From positions 124,001 through 188,000 of the forward strand of contig JAEQBH010000191.1 of assembly GCA_016808115.1 (NCBI GenBank): a DNA stretch of 64,000 bases, read 5' to 3'. Shown piece by piece: positions 1 to 9,764 of the stretch. The stretch is from Tetrastigma voinierianum (lineage: Eukaryota > Streptophyta > Magnoliopsida > Vitales > Vitaceae). Both the position numbers and the translations under genes were made by a program. How positions within the stretch are numbered: position 1 is the first letter of the stretch; the number at the start of each line of letters is the position of its first letter. The notes below the pieces were generated by a model. That model made no database searches, was not told the origin of the DNA, and saw only the letters and a program-made list of their open reading frames with translations.

Positions 1-605
1 AAGTGTGAAATGGTGACCTTGAAGGCAGGTCACTAAGCTTGATAAATGGGGTTATTAAGGTGTCCTCGGGTCATTTCCTCATTAGGGAAAATGACATATA
101 GTCATAACCAAAGCCCAGAATCTTTGTTAGCTTTAAAACTAACCCTTAAAACACTCTAATTTGAGTTAAAGCAAATCTTTTGAGCATTTAATGTTCCAAT
201 AGTTTGAAAACGCAACGTTTAACTCATTTCAATGGCTCGTAAATGACATCTAAGAGATAGCCGATTCATCACCATTAGAATGCATTGAACCACTAACATG
301 ACAAGTATTGACCGAAAAGAAACATGATAAATAGCATTAAACCCTAGTTTGGGAAGTTTGGAACAATAATGCGTGCACATTCCATTTAAAACATGAGGAC
401 AACGCCAAACCACCAATAACCAAATGCTGACCCTCCTCTTCAAGGCTTTGAGGAAACGCCAAGCATCCCTTGAGTTGTCATCCTCGAAAGGTGTGTTTGA
501 ATGACGAAAATGAGAAGAAAGAAGAGAAAAGCGTAACCTAAGAAACAAATTTGCCCATTTGAAAGCTTGATCAAGAGTTAGGGTTACAAAAGCTATAAGA
601 GTGGC

Positions 606-613
606 TTATATAG
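606..613 (-). promoter_or_regulatory. TATA box of left-edge LTR-like segment
   Basis: On the minus strand the sequence reads CTATATAA inside a short palindrome. Downstream (lower coordinates) lies a pyrimidine-rich stretch typical of an LTR R/U5 leader. This is a motif match only; no transcription data are available. Confidence 0.4.
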
Positions 614-721
614 CCATCCAAAATGTGAAGCTCAAAAATACCTAAAACATATGATTACAATAGGGACAAAATGGGAATTATACAAAACGAGGTCGTTTGG
701 AACCAAAACACAGGGGGAGGA

Positions 722-806
722 ATTTCGCTATCATAGCGAAAATACAAGGCATAGCGAAAATTCAAATTTTCGCTATGCCTGACAACTTACGCTATGATAA
801 GCGAAA
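722..806. repeat. Cluster of three CGCTAT palindromes
   Basis: Three inverted repeats lie side by side. At 724-740 eight-base arms TTCGCTAT/ATAGCGAA flank one base. At 748-779 fifteen-base perfect arms starting GGCATAGCGAAAATT flank two bases. At 790-806 there is an imperfect copy. All share the core CGCTAT. They lie upstream, on the minus strand, of a TATA-like box. They could fold as hairpins or act as repeated protein-binding sites. Confidence 0.85.
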
Positions 807-1100
807 TAATTTAATATCATGCGGCGTACGCCTGAGGAATTTTTAGAGGATTGAAGAAATTTTACGTATGGTTGCAAAAATTTTCGCAATCCTTATGAAA
901 TTTGCAATGCATGGCAAAATCATTTGTAATCCCTTCATTACCTCCTGCATCTTCTATTTTGATCAGTTCCACTTATTTCTTCATTACCGGCAGTGAAATC
1001 ACGAAAATTCTCAACTTATTCAACTTTGTCTGACCTGGAAAGCAGGAGATTATGGTGAGGCTCACAAAACACACTTAAAATTACCAAAAAACGAGCTTCG

Positions 1101-2080
1101 GCTTAATCGGTGGTACTAAGTGGACTGCACATGTCCAATTGGCTTAATTCATGATTAACGAGTATTCAAAAGCCTCAAAACTATCTTGAATAGGACTCAA
1201 ATAACACTTTAGGTACTAATCGATTTAACTTATGAATGTGTGTTTGAAAGCGATGCTTTGTGTTGACCATCGGACACCGAGATGGGAGGCCTACCTACAC
1301 CAATATCACCTTTTCAGAACTCTTCGTTGGGCCTTGCATGGTCGTAGGAGGTCATGGATGAGGAACTTTGATTGTCTTTGTACCCCCTTTTCCAAAGTTA
1401 TGTGGTGAGTACGTGCCCCACGTCTTTGGCACCTTTTGGGGTTGCAACGATCTAGGCGTGAAACTAAGAGGAAGGGAAATTTAAAGCGGGTTAATGCAAA
1501 TTCTTTTTTGTCTTTGATTTTCTCCTCTTCATCTTCCTTTTCTTTTTCCTCTTCTTTTCACCTCTTCTTATTCTTCTTCCTTTTTCATCTTGGCCTTTTT
1601 TTATTCTCCCTTTGGCCTTTTCTGATTCTCCTTTTGGCCTTTTCTGATTTTAAGCAGCCTAGTACATTTATCTGGATATTCTTGTAAGGGATCCACCAAG
1701 GTTACTCGTATATGTTTGTCTTGGTTTCAATGTAGCTATTTGGCATATTTTAATAAAATTGGGTTTTTAGGCACTGCGATGGATCGGGTATCTTATTTCA
1801 TTCTTTCCTCGTATCCGACTAGGAGTGGTTGTTAAAGGGGGCTCCTAAGAAGCTTTTATTAGTTTACGGAGATGATTTATCATAGTTCCCAGACAGGGTT
1901 GGTTGCTGGGCTTTGCTTGGTTGACAAGCGCGAGCTATTTTGATTAGCAAGCCCGAGAACTGGGTCGGATGGAACTAGGCCATAGGAAGCTTACTTGTTT
2001 TTACGCCCCAAGCAAGGAGGCAGGCGTTTAACGAATAGTAAGCGTTGAAATAACACGTCTCCGATATTATGTGATCCATA
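1101..2080. other. Non-coding spacer left of the antisense ORF
   Basis: No credible gene. Around 1500-1640 the plus strand is a run of TTC/TTT-rich sequence giving a serine/phenylalanine low-complexity reading frame that I do not accept. The rest (1700-2080) probably belongs to the 3' part of Tat-like element E, because it leads into the TATA box and antisense ORF of that element, but no LTR boundary is visible. Confidence 0.35.
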
Positions 2081-2114
2081 CGATTGCTATTAATGCACCA
2101 CCTGCATGCCTTAC

Positions 2115-2124
2115 CTTATATAAG
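2115..2124 (+). promoter_or_regulatory. TATA box for the antisense ORF of E
   Basis: The palindromic decamer CTTATATAAG lies about 380 bp upstream of the antisense ORF start. Between them are pyrimidine-rich stretches, and a good splice acceptor (TGCTTGCAG, ending 2499) sits two bases before the ATG at 2501. Together these suggest a plus-strand transcript with a 5' untranslated exon and an intron, running against the direction of element E. This is inference from motifs only. Confidence 0.4.
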
Positions 2125-2500
2125 AGTAGAGGCCCAGAAGGTTGCTTCTTTGCTTCTGTTCTTTTTGCTTAAAAGTACTCTGCTTTTCTACAGCACCCCT
2201 GAAGTTTTTGGTGAAGGAGTTGCTTGGAGGATCTTGATCGTTTTTGGTCTCCTGGTGGGTTTTTCATTCGCTTTGCTTTTGATTTTGCGTGGATCGTTTG
2301 GTTGTTTTGTTTATGCGCGTCTTTCAACCGTCGGTAGGTTTTCGGGGACTGAACTGCACTTGGGGTTTTGAGATGCACCTAGGCTTAGGGGTTTCTCAAT
2401 AGGCTTTGTAAAACTTCAGGGCTTTTAGTCCTACGATTGCTTTGGTAGGATATTGTCAAGTTGATATCTCCCTCTTTCTTTTTTGTCGTCTGCTTGCAGA

Positions 2501-3097
2501 ATGGCAAGAGATCAAGATGAGAAATCCACCAGTCAGGTTGGGCGTAAGAGAGGGCCCAATCGGGAGCTGCCTTTTGCAAGTAGCCTTGTCTCTTCCATGT
2601 CTGTGGAGGAGTTGAGATCCTACTGCCAAATTCCTAACAACATTAGGTTAGACTTGTCAAACTGTCTGGCTGTTTCAAAGGTAGGAGAAGCAGATAGCGT
2701 CGTCTACTTTACCTGGGTTCAATTCACAACTAGACTTCGCTTCCCTGTGTCGTCATTAGTGAAGCAGTTTCTACATGTTTCTCGAGCACCTCTTGTGCTT
2801 ATCCATCAGAACACTATTTGGATTTTGATGGGTTGCAGTGTGCTCAATATTCTTTATCGGCTGGATATCTCGTTAGTTGAGATTTGTTTTGTTTATAGGC
2901 TGAAGCTTGGGATTTGGGGCAAATTTATGATGTCCGCCCATAACCCAAAGCTTAAGTTTGTAACCGGGCTCCTTGATTCCCCCAAGACTGAGGCAAAGGG
3001 GGTTGTCTTGGTCAGCGGCCCTTGGTATGAGACGCCTGACTCTCTTAGGCTTCCTTTTAACATGAATCAATCCCTAGTGTTTCCAATTTTGTTTTAG
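2501..3097 (+). CDS. Antisense ORF of Tat-like element, gypsy-type transposon domain (N-terminal part)
   Basis: The reading frame encodes about 198 residues from the ATG at 2501, chosen because a splice acceptor sits just before it. The start is basic (MARDQDEK, then RKRGPNRELP). Next come a segment with MSVEELRSYCQI and the hallmark block FTTRLRFPVSSLVKQFL ... RAPLVLIHQNTIWILMG ... LVEICFVYRL. This matches the plant 'putative gypsy type transposon' family (Pfam PF04195), whose function is unknown. In Tat-lineage elements such as Grande and Retand an extra ORF of this kind lies downstream of integrase in antisense orientation. That is the arrangement here, as integrase of E (5867-6442) is on the opposite strand. 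The frame is lost after 3097, so the gene is truncated. Confidence 0.65.
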   Translation: MARDQDEKSTSQVGRKRGPNRELPFASSLVSSMSVEELRSYCQIPNNIRLDLSNCLAVSKVGEADSVVYFTWVQFTTRLRFPVSSLVKQFLHVSRAPLVLIHQNTIWILMGCSVLNILYRLDISLVEICFVYRLKLGIWGKFMMSAHNPKLKFVTGLLDSPKTEAKGVVLVSGPWYETPDSLRLPFNMNQSLVFPILF

Positions 3098-3180
3098 CTA
3101 GAATGCAACTCATGCTTTACTAGGTGGATTGTGTACTGACGTACCTCTGTTTTCTTGATGTCATTCAAATAAGCGTAAAC

Positions 3181-4190
3181 GAGGTCGACTAGTAAACTAG
3201 GTTGAGAAGGCTGGCTTAGAGAACATTAGGCGGTTGCTTGAGATAACAAAGGCAGAGCGAAATCATGAGCTTCTGCTAACAGTGAAGAATTTAAGAGAGT
3301 TGGGCGGCAACCTTTTCCCTTATATTATCCCCATAGTTCCTCGCTCGTTGTTCGTTGAGGTCATTAAGGGGGAACATTTCATTCTCGCCGACCTCCTAAA
3401 GTTGGTCCCGGGCAACTCTCCTCAACCAATTCCTGCTCAAGAGGAATAAAAGGGGGCCGCTGCAAGGACCTTAGTGAGGTCTGCCCATGTTGCCCGACCT
3501 CAGAATCCACAGGTTGGCGGGGGACCGCAAAGAAAAGCGAGACTAGGGCGCGGCAATCAAAGGCAGCCGGTGCCGACTTAGAAGATTTTTAGGTTGGATA
3601 GGATTGGTTGGTAGTGAGTTCGCCGAGGATGAAGAAATGTTTAGCCTTGCTGCGAGGTTCGCTACATAGAAGCATAAATAGACCTATGACCACAAGTGTG
3701 GCCACACATGGTTTTGGAGGAGAGAGCGACCTAGGTGGTAGTCTCCTCGGATGAGAGGCTCAAGGAGGAATCAGGGCCATAGTCTTGGGTGGAATCCTGA
3801 ATGCAGCCAGTGACGGTGGCCTTGGGGAGATTGCCTAAGGCTAATATACCTTTGGAGAGGGAGGTTCCGACTATGAATCCTGCAAATGTTGAAGAAGTTA
3901 TAATGAGTGCCTCATTAAGGGTGATTGTTATACAGTACCCCCACGACTCACCGGCGTTAGACGAAAACAAGAAATAGTGCCCCGAATGAGATTAATTTGG
4001 TAAGCACATATGTTCCTCCACTGGAGAGGGTTCATCCTTCGACGAATATGGTGGCTCCGGATCTTGAGGATGTGCTGAAAATTGTCCGTCGTTGGAGCCC
4101 TCTCAATCAGGAGGAATCTCCAATTACGCGAATGCATGACTTGAATTTGAATTACTTTCGGATGCCTGTGACAGCTCGCTCAGAGTAGTA
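3181..4190 (+). pseudogene. Antisense ORF of E, broken middle part
   Basis: The same plus-strand gene continues in several short frames. At 3234-3449 about 70 residues are open (LEITKAERNHELLLTVKNL, then IIPIVPRSLFVEVIKGEHF and a proline/glutamine-rich end). At 3997-4188 another stretch is open (APDLEDVLKIVRRWSPLNQE). Stops and frameshifts separate them. The family usually has a variable low-complexity linker here, which agrees with poor conservation. I assign it mainly by position between the recognisable N-terminal domain and the charged C-terminal part. Confidence 0.45.
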
Positions 4191-4435
4191 TTCCATCCCG
4201 CTTCCTGTTTATATTGATGAAGAGGACTTCCGGCTGTGGTAAAACGATGGGATGCTTTCGTAGCAATCCTGACTTCAACCGTCGGCGAGCGGTAAGTGTT
4301 GATTCTTAGCACGTGACTACCAAATTTTTTTCTCTAACTCCTAGTCTTTTAGAATTTGTGAGGGCTATACGAACATGGCCCACTAACCCAGAGTTTCGGT
4401 CTGCACGGATGACAGAAACTATATGACTGTGACGA

Positions 4436-4959
4436 TCATTGATTCTCATCATCAGACCCTAACTGCTTCTCTAGCCAAGGTGGAATCTTCATCAGAACAT
4501 TGGGAAAGAGAGGCCAGAGATGGCATATTAATGGATTATCAGAGAAAGAGAGAAAGAAGGAAACGAGGCGAAGCAGAAGCGACGACGAGTTAGTAGCGGT
4601 TAGTGGCCGTGATGAGAACCTTGCGAATCTAGGAGTAGAGGAAGTTGATCTGACCAAGGCCACAAATTCTTTAGCGGCTGCGAAGAAGATGGCACGCATA
4701 GGTTAGAAATTTGAAATCCGAAACCTTGGGAGGGTGGAGTTCGCTCACGTGGGGTGACGGACGTTACTTTAGTAAGCTCGAGGCATCCAAGCGTGAGGTC
4801 TTCCCTTCATGCAGAAACGAGGATAGGGAGAAGGCACGAGAATATCTAGATCTCATCTTTGCTTATGGCTATGGGTGTTGCGCATTCAAGAACAACATCT
4901 GCGGGGATCGACCAAACATCCCAGATGACATGCCTGACTCCTCCAACCCACTTCCTTAA
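4436..4959 (+). pseudogene. Antisense ORF of E, coiled-coil C-terminal part
   Basis: Two short frames (4500-4706 and 4711-4959) and the bases just before them give a charged, probably helical stretch (LTASLAKVESSSEHWERE, then KERKKETRRSRSDDELV). It ends in KAREYLDLIFAYGYGCCAF followed by an acidic/proline tail. Proteins of the PF04195 group typically end in a long coiled coil and a conserved terminal segment with a cysteine and acidic tail, so this is the likely 3' end of the antisense gene. The frame is broken several times. Confidence 0.45.
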
Positions 4960-5249
4960 GAATTCTTTGACAACTCGAGGTGGCCCCCCACCCTAGCAGC
5001 CGATGAGGCTATAGACGCAGAAGTAAGTCAAGGCAGGGGGTTGGAGACTCGGAAGGGGTGTCGTTGCTAAGGAATAGGGCCTTCTTTCATGTGTTAGCTT
5101 CGACTATGTTGGAAAACTTTGCGAGTGGCGCCTCTTTGGCTATATATGAACTTTATTTGTAATTTCTGGTGACACTTTGCATATTTGGATGAAATTTGAA
5201 AATGTCAACCTGGCGTGAGCATTGTTTATTAAGAACTATAGTAGGATAG

Positions 5250-5575
5250 CAACCATGTCTAGAGGATACTAGCCGGACAACAACCGTATCTGGACTCTTA
5301 GGCGCGGTACAGACTGACAATGGAGTATGCGATTCTCTGGTCGGTAATTTAGACAATAACTATGTCGGACTTTTAGATGCCCGGTAGGACAATGACAATA
5401 TCTGGACTTTTAGATGCCCGGTAGAACAACAACCGTATATATAGGCTTTTAGATGCCAGCAAATAACAACGATTACACAAACTTTTAGATGCCGACCCGA
5501 ATGACAATACATATATGGGCTTTTAGATGCTAAGTAGAAAACAAGTACTGGACTTTTAGAGAGAAGTATTGTAGG
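5250..5575. repeat. 37-bp tandem repeat array in the 3' region of E
   Basis: The core CTTTTAGATGCC starts at 5370, 5407, 5446, 5482 and 5520, with a partial copy at 5553. The period is therefore 36-39 bp. Degenerate copies extend left to about 5250 (for example ACTCTTAGGCGCGG near 5293). Units also share a CAACAACCGTAT/ACAATGACAATAT segment. The array lies between integrase of E and its antisense ORF, where Tat/Ogre elements are known to carry hypervariable tandem repeats. Confidence 0.85.
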
Positions 5576-5866
5576 TTTTTGGAAATGTGAGATAATCTTT
5601 CGTTGATGAAAGTTTCCTCGAAAATTTACTACTAATAATACTTCTTGGTGCATGGCATTTCCACGTGGGAACAACGATCACGTCGAGATGCACTCGGCGC
5701 ATAAGAATGGAAGTTCCCTACTCGAACTACACCATCTATGGTCCTTCTCGAGTTAGGTGAACTTCACAGCTATACAGAGGTGCGATGTTTGAAAACCTTC
5801 TTGGACTAATTCCTCGGATTTGAATGTATGCGTCTTTACACGTCAGTTGTGCCAACTTGTTAACCT

Positions 5867-6442
5867 CTAATGGTATGAAGCTATACGCACGGTTGTCGCC
5901 TCCCGAAGTTCATCAGCCATGTCTAGGTCTTTGATTATGGCTTCAGTGCTTGCTTCCTTAGGAACTTCCGTTCGAATGGTGGGCATCTCAATTTCTATGG
6001 GGATGATAGCCTCCAACCCATATGTGAGGGCGAACGATGATTCCCCCGTCGGCTTCCGGCTGGTTGTTCTGTAGGCACATAACACTCCTGATAGCTCTTC
6101 TACCCATTTTCCTTTGGCTGAATGTAGGCATTTTTTTAGAGTTGATAGGAGTGTTTTGTTATATACTTTTGCCTGGCCGTTGCTCTGTAGGTACCTCGGG
6201 GTGGAGTATAGGTTTTTGATTTTCAATTCATTGTAGAAGTTCCTATACACCCGACTATCGAATTGTGGCCCATTGTTAGTTACAATTGATTGGGGTATCT
6301 TGAATATGCACACAATATTTTTCCACACGAACTGAACGACTTCCTTGTCTTTGATGGATGCAAAGGCTTCAGCCTCTATCCATTTTCTAAAGTAATCGGT
6401 GGCAACTAACAACTGCTTCTTCTGAGCCTGGGAGGTAGGCAA
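5867..6442 (-). pseudogene. Integrase core of Tat-like element E
   Basis: About 190 residues are open on the minus strand. The start LLVATDYFRKWIEAEAF carries the first catalytic aspartate and is the typical Tat/Ogre integrase motif. It continues with IPQSIVTNNGPQFDSRVYRN, STPRYLQSNGQAKVYNKTLL and AYRTTSRKPTGESSFALTYG. Two catalytic positions look lost: family TDNGPQF is TNNGPQF (Asp to Asn), and the Glu after NGQ is replaced by Lys. Integrase inserts the element's cDNA into host DNA; this copy should be inactive. The zinc-binding N-terminus upstream (6443-6690) is not recognisable. Confidence 0.85.
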
Positions 6443-6513
6443 TGGCCCAACTATGTCAATACCCTCACTGAGCGAAGGGCAAGGGGTTTGTTATGGTTGT
6501 TAAATCTTGGTAG

Positions 6514-6548
<35 letters not shown>

Positions 6549-6692
6549 CCCGAGGCTGGTTAGCGGAGAGCATCATATTTTCTAACATGAGTGGCGACAT
6601 CTACGCATGGTTGGCTAGTAGTGTGGAAGAGTGTGGGCGTTTATGTGCCAATGTTGCCCATGGATGATTTAAGATATCATCGTGAGTTTGCA
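6443..6692 (-). other. Degenerate pol linker with T28 tract
   Basis: This stretch should hold the zinc-binding start of E integrase, but I cannot recognise it. A run of 28 T occupies 6517-6544 (poly-A on the coding strand). It could be a decayed A-rich region, the tail of a small retroposon, or an assembly artefact. No target duplication was found around it. Confidence 0.4.
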
Positions 6693-7404
6693 CTAGTATG
6701 TATTGTCTGTTGTTGAGTGAGGGGCCCGCCCGGGGACTGCCTCTGGCTGACCTTTAATGAGGAGAAGCAGGAAATTTGCTTGGACTTGGATCTTGTGGGC
6801 TTCAGCTCTATTATCCGGTAGTTCCCCCGAACAAAAATAGCGGACTACTGGAGTCATCCACGAAGGGCATGTTTCATCTACTTCATTTACTTGGTTGGTA
6901 GTGATCGACGACTCTGATTGATAGTATATGGGGAGGAGCACTGTCTCTTTTATTGGTAGGGACGCAGCTACGGTAACCAAAGCGTTTGCCTTTTCATTAG
7001 AACTTCTCGGGACATGCTCCAATCGTCTGGCCGTAAAACTTCCCAATCATAGGTTGATCAAACTCACATACTTGGCGTCTGTTGATCCTCTTGTTTATTA
7101 CTCTTCGTTTACTGCAGGCCGTAGTGGGATTAAGCTTCTTATGATGATTTTTACGAGGACATAGAAGTTGCTAGGTCCCGAAAGGCAGGCTATGATTGCT
7201 TCATGTTGGCTTCGTTTGTTAGGCGGAGAAATTCAAATGTATGATTTGCTCTATGACTTCTCCAGTTGAGGCTTTAAGTTGCAGCCCCAGGCCGACTCTT
7301 GTCTGTCGTGAAGCACCATCCACATTTAGAGTCCTGGCGGAGCGTATGGTTCCATTTATTGAGGAATCTCTGTGAAGGAAGTCAGCAGTACTGTCCTTTA
7401 GCAC
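6693..7404 (-). pseudogene. Second RNase H (archaeal-like type) of element E
   Basis: At the right end a minus-strand frame (7404-7219) contains LNVDGASRQTRVGLGLQL and EVIEQIIHLNFSA, which match the start of the extra RNase H domain specific to Tat/Ogre pol (family pattern VDGASN..G.G.GL). The middle is frameshifted. At 7046-6928 FTARRLEHVPRSSNEKANAL matches its end, where the Tat family has a pattern like V.R..N..AD.LA. The Asp of that motif is Asn here. The remaining 6693-6927 is the linker to integrase. The domain degrades RNA in RNA:DNA hybrids. The marker order RT - RNase H - second RNase H - integrase supports the Tat lineage. Confidence 0.75.
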
Positions 7405-7439
7405 CGATGAGGTTTAGAGATTAAATCAGAATAAGCAGT

Positions 7440-7650
7440 TGGGTGTTAGGAGCCATTAGCATGTCGGTCATGGGCTTATGTATAATGGTTCTTCGAGGGA
7501 GGTTGGTGAGCACAGTGATAGGGTGCACACAGAGTAGGGGTGAGTTTTTGGCTGCTGGGGCGGAGCCACTGCTCGATCTGGGTATGTCGGGTTTTTACGC
7601 ACTCGGATAGGGACTTGTATAGAGAGTATGGGGAAAGTAAGTGTGCTCAA
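7440..7650 (-). pseudogene. Fragment of first RNase H of element E
   Basis: Minus-strand codons around 7600-7440 give, in changing frames, a remnant of the block that in related pol genes reads roughly RKLRPYF..HPI.VLT. Seen here are CVHPITVLTNLP-like codons and then a KPMTD-like stretch. A second copy of the HP motif lies at 9780-9865, so the domain is split or duplicated across the inserted segment 7650-9760. Heavily frameshifted. Confidence 0.5.
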
Positions 7651-8997
7651 GCGATTTTAAAAAGTAAGTGTACTCGGCGGAAATGAAGAGTATAGCCAGC
7701 ACTCGTCAGTACGCAGGAGTGCATGGGTTATCTAAGTAATAAAGTGGACTCGGAGGAGATGGGATATCATCTCCAGTTAGAGGTTCTCTCTAATTGGAAT
7801 TTGAGCACCCCGAGTATAAGGGCTCTTTACTATTTAAGCGACCAAATAGGATGTGGAATAAAATCAATTTAAGTGAAGTAAAAACTCATTTAAAATTAAT
7901 CAACTAATTCTAAAATCTATCAAGCGAACAACTACTAAAGTCTAAAATGTATGAATAGAGGCCCTAGGGACGGTGATAATCATTTAACAATCAATTTGCA
8001 TTTCCTTGAAACTGCAACATTTGTGAGTTGAATGTTAGTTTGTCGAAGCGATGTAGTATAACTTGGATTTCTCCATACACCATACATTTCACTAATTAGA
8101 GAATCACGTTCCTTCCGGATACATGAGTCTAATCAGTTACTTGTAGAATATATTCCTCTTTCTAAAAAATGCGGGTATTTTCCTTCCCCGATAATTCACA
8201 CCCCAATCTTGGGGCCGAAGGAATTCTTGCACTTATAAACGAGGATTATGCTGGCCTTATCGATCTTATTGGTATCTCGTCCTTAGATACAATAAAATTT
8301 TCTATCTCATGATTGAATCTTTGCTAACATGGGATCAGATCATATTAGACTAAGGAGAAACCTTTGATTAACTAAATTGTTACATCATCGATTAATCCTC
8401 ACACCATGAGTAAGTGTGATTTAATAAAGTATTTTCATTAGTAGTTCCAAAATATTAATCTAACATACCCCCAAGTAATTGCTCCATACTCTCAGGAATC
8501 TCCATCTTTGTGTTACTCAGAGGGCCTCCTGGAAATCAAAGCAAGATACAATCCTTTTTGTGGGTACAAGCTACTAATATTAAGAACAGGTTCATATAGA
8601 TAGTACCAGTATAAAATCGGTCTTGAAACCCTGAAATAGCGAGAATGCAAATTTGAATGTTCAACAATGGTCCCCACCTGAGGTGTTTAATGTTCCGATG
8701 CTGGATTCAATACATAAATGATAAACAAGAAGTAAGAAAATGAAAAATCAAGAGACAAGGAGTGAAAAATCAAAAATTTGAGGCACAAATCTTCGTCTCA
8801 ATAGTAAATAAATTGAATCACTATGAGTACAACACCAAGTCTTCAATACAAATAAAAATATATACTCAAATTATATAAGATCTACTAAAATCAATACAGC
8901 TAACTAAAAAATGGATGGTTTTTAGAGGGAGAAGCCCTCATGAGAGATTTTCTCTCTCCTCCTCATTTTTCGTTTTCATAAAAATCTAAAAAATGAG

Positions 8998-9006
8998 TAT
9001 TTATAG
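8998..9006 (-). promoter_or_regulatory. TATA box of inserted LTR-like segment
   Basis: The minus strand reads CTATAAATA. It is followed by an A-rich stretch and then a GA-rich leader. The palindrome array starts about 75 bp upstream on the same strand. Motif evidence only. Confidence 0.5.
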
Positions 9007-9078
9007 TCCTAGGGTGAAATGGGCTTGAAAACAGTCCAACATAGCAATTTTCAAAGCTTTCTGGTCAAGCCCAGCATC

Positions 9079-9415
9079 AATGCCGCGACATACTGAAGAT
9101 TTGTTGCGACATAATAATCTTTGTCACGAAATAGTAAAACTTTGCCGCGACAAAGTTTTCACTTGGTTATGTTGCAACAAAGTAAAACTTTGTCGCGAAA
9201 TTGTTTGCCTTGTGACTTTGTTGCGACAAAATGAACTTTGTTGTGACATAATAAAACTTTGTCGCAACAAAGTATGTCTTTGCCGCAACAAGTCTGTCTC
9301 TGCCGCAACAAAGTCTGTCTCTGCCTTGTATTTGGCTAAGTCACAACATACTAAACTTTGTTGCGACAAAATGAACTCTGTCGCGACATAATAAAACTTT
9401 GTAGCGACAACGTTT
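9079..9415. repeat. Array of ACTTTGTCGCGACAAAGT palindromes
   Basis: At least a dozen full or half copies of a motif centred on TGTCGCGACA occur in 340 bp. Examples start near 9141 (ACTTTGCCGCGACAAAGT), 9187, 9218, 9236, 9256, 9354, 9376 and 9397. The consensus is an 18-bp perfect palindrome. Spacing is irregular (about 17-25 bp), with recurrent linkers such as ATAATAAA and ATGA. Divergence is mostly C/T and G/A at the two central CpGs. It lies in the putative U3 of the LTR-like insertion. Confidence 0.9.
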
Positions 9416-9764
9416 CCGCTCAGCTACTTCTTGTTCTTCTCCAACTTATTAGGGCCATAACTTCTTCATTTTAACTTGGATTTAGGCGTGTGAGGTGTCG
9501 TTGGAAAGATATTTGAGTGTAGAATGCAAAAATTTCATCCATTTGATGTTTTGGATGATATAAAAAAGTTCATCTTCCAAATGATGCGCTGTGAGACACC
9601 CGGTTGACTATTCTTTTGGAATTATATTGCATCTTTTCTTACTAAATCACTTTTTTTTCATCAAAAATCCTGGAAAACCAAGTTTAGAGGAAATGTTATG
9701 AGTTTTACATGAATATGGATATAAAATACTCAAAATAGAATGTGAAATGAACTCAAAACATAGA

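Larger units (their letters stand above)
1..1100 (-). other. LTR-like non-coding segment, family unknown
   Basis: No coding sequence is recognisable here. Read on the minus strand it resembles the promoter part of a plant LTR. A cluster of hairpins (722-806) is followed about 110 bp downstream by a TATA-like GGCTATATAAGCC (around 603-615), then by a pyrimidine-rich leader. Neither end of the LTR could be fixed, and no second copy is visible in the window. It does not resemble the 5' LTR of element E at 25594, so I do not call it the 3' LTR of E. The LTR identity is inferred from architecture only. Confidence 0.4.
7651..9760 (-). mobile_element. LTR-like insertion inside pol of E, family unknown
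   Basis: Pol homology of E stops here and resumes near 9765. The segment has no coding capacity. On the minus strand it has an LTR promoter layout: a palindrome array (9080-9415), CTATAAATA (about 8998-9006), then a purine-rich leader with GAGGAGGAGAGAAAATCTC and CTTCTCCCTC. The right end may be AAAACA at 9760. The left end and target duplication were not resolved. It is probably a solo LTR or truncated element, but the 75-bp similarity on either side is too long for a normal 5-bp target duplication. Confidence 0.5.

Noticed and set aside
219..548. Minus-strand frame of 109 codons
   Set aside because: Lies downstream of the TATA-like box in the left-edge LTR-like segment, with no domain or conserved motif.
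1436..1687. Plus-strand frame rich in Ser/Phe/Leu that looks like a membrane protein
   Set aside because: Low-complexity TTC/TTT-rich DNA gives hydrophobic residues by composition; no homology.
9079..9415. Spaced repeats resembling a CRISPR array
   Set aside because: Palindromes vary in length and spacing, there are no unique equal-length spacers or cas genes, and the context is a plant LTR.
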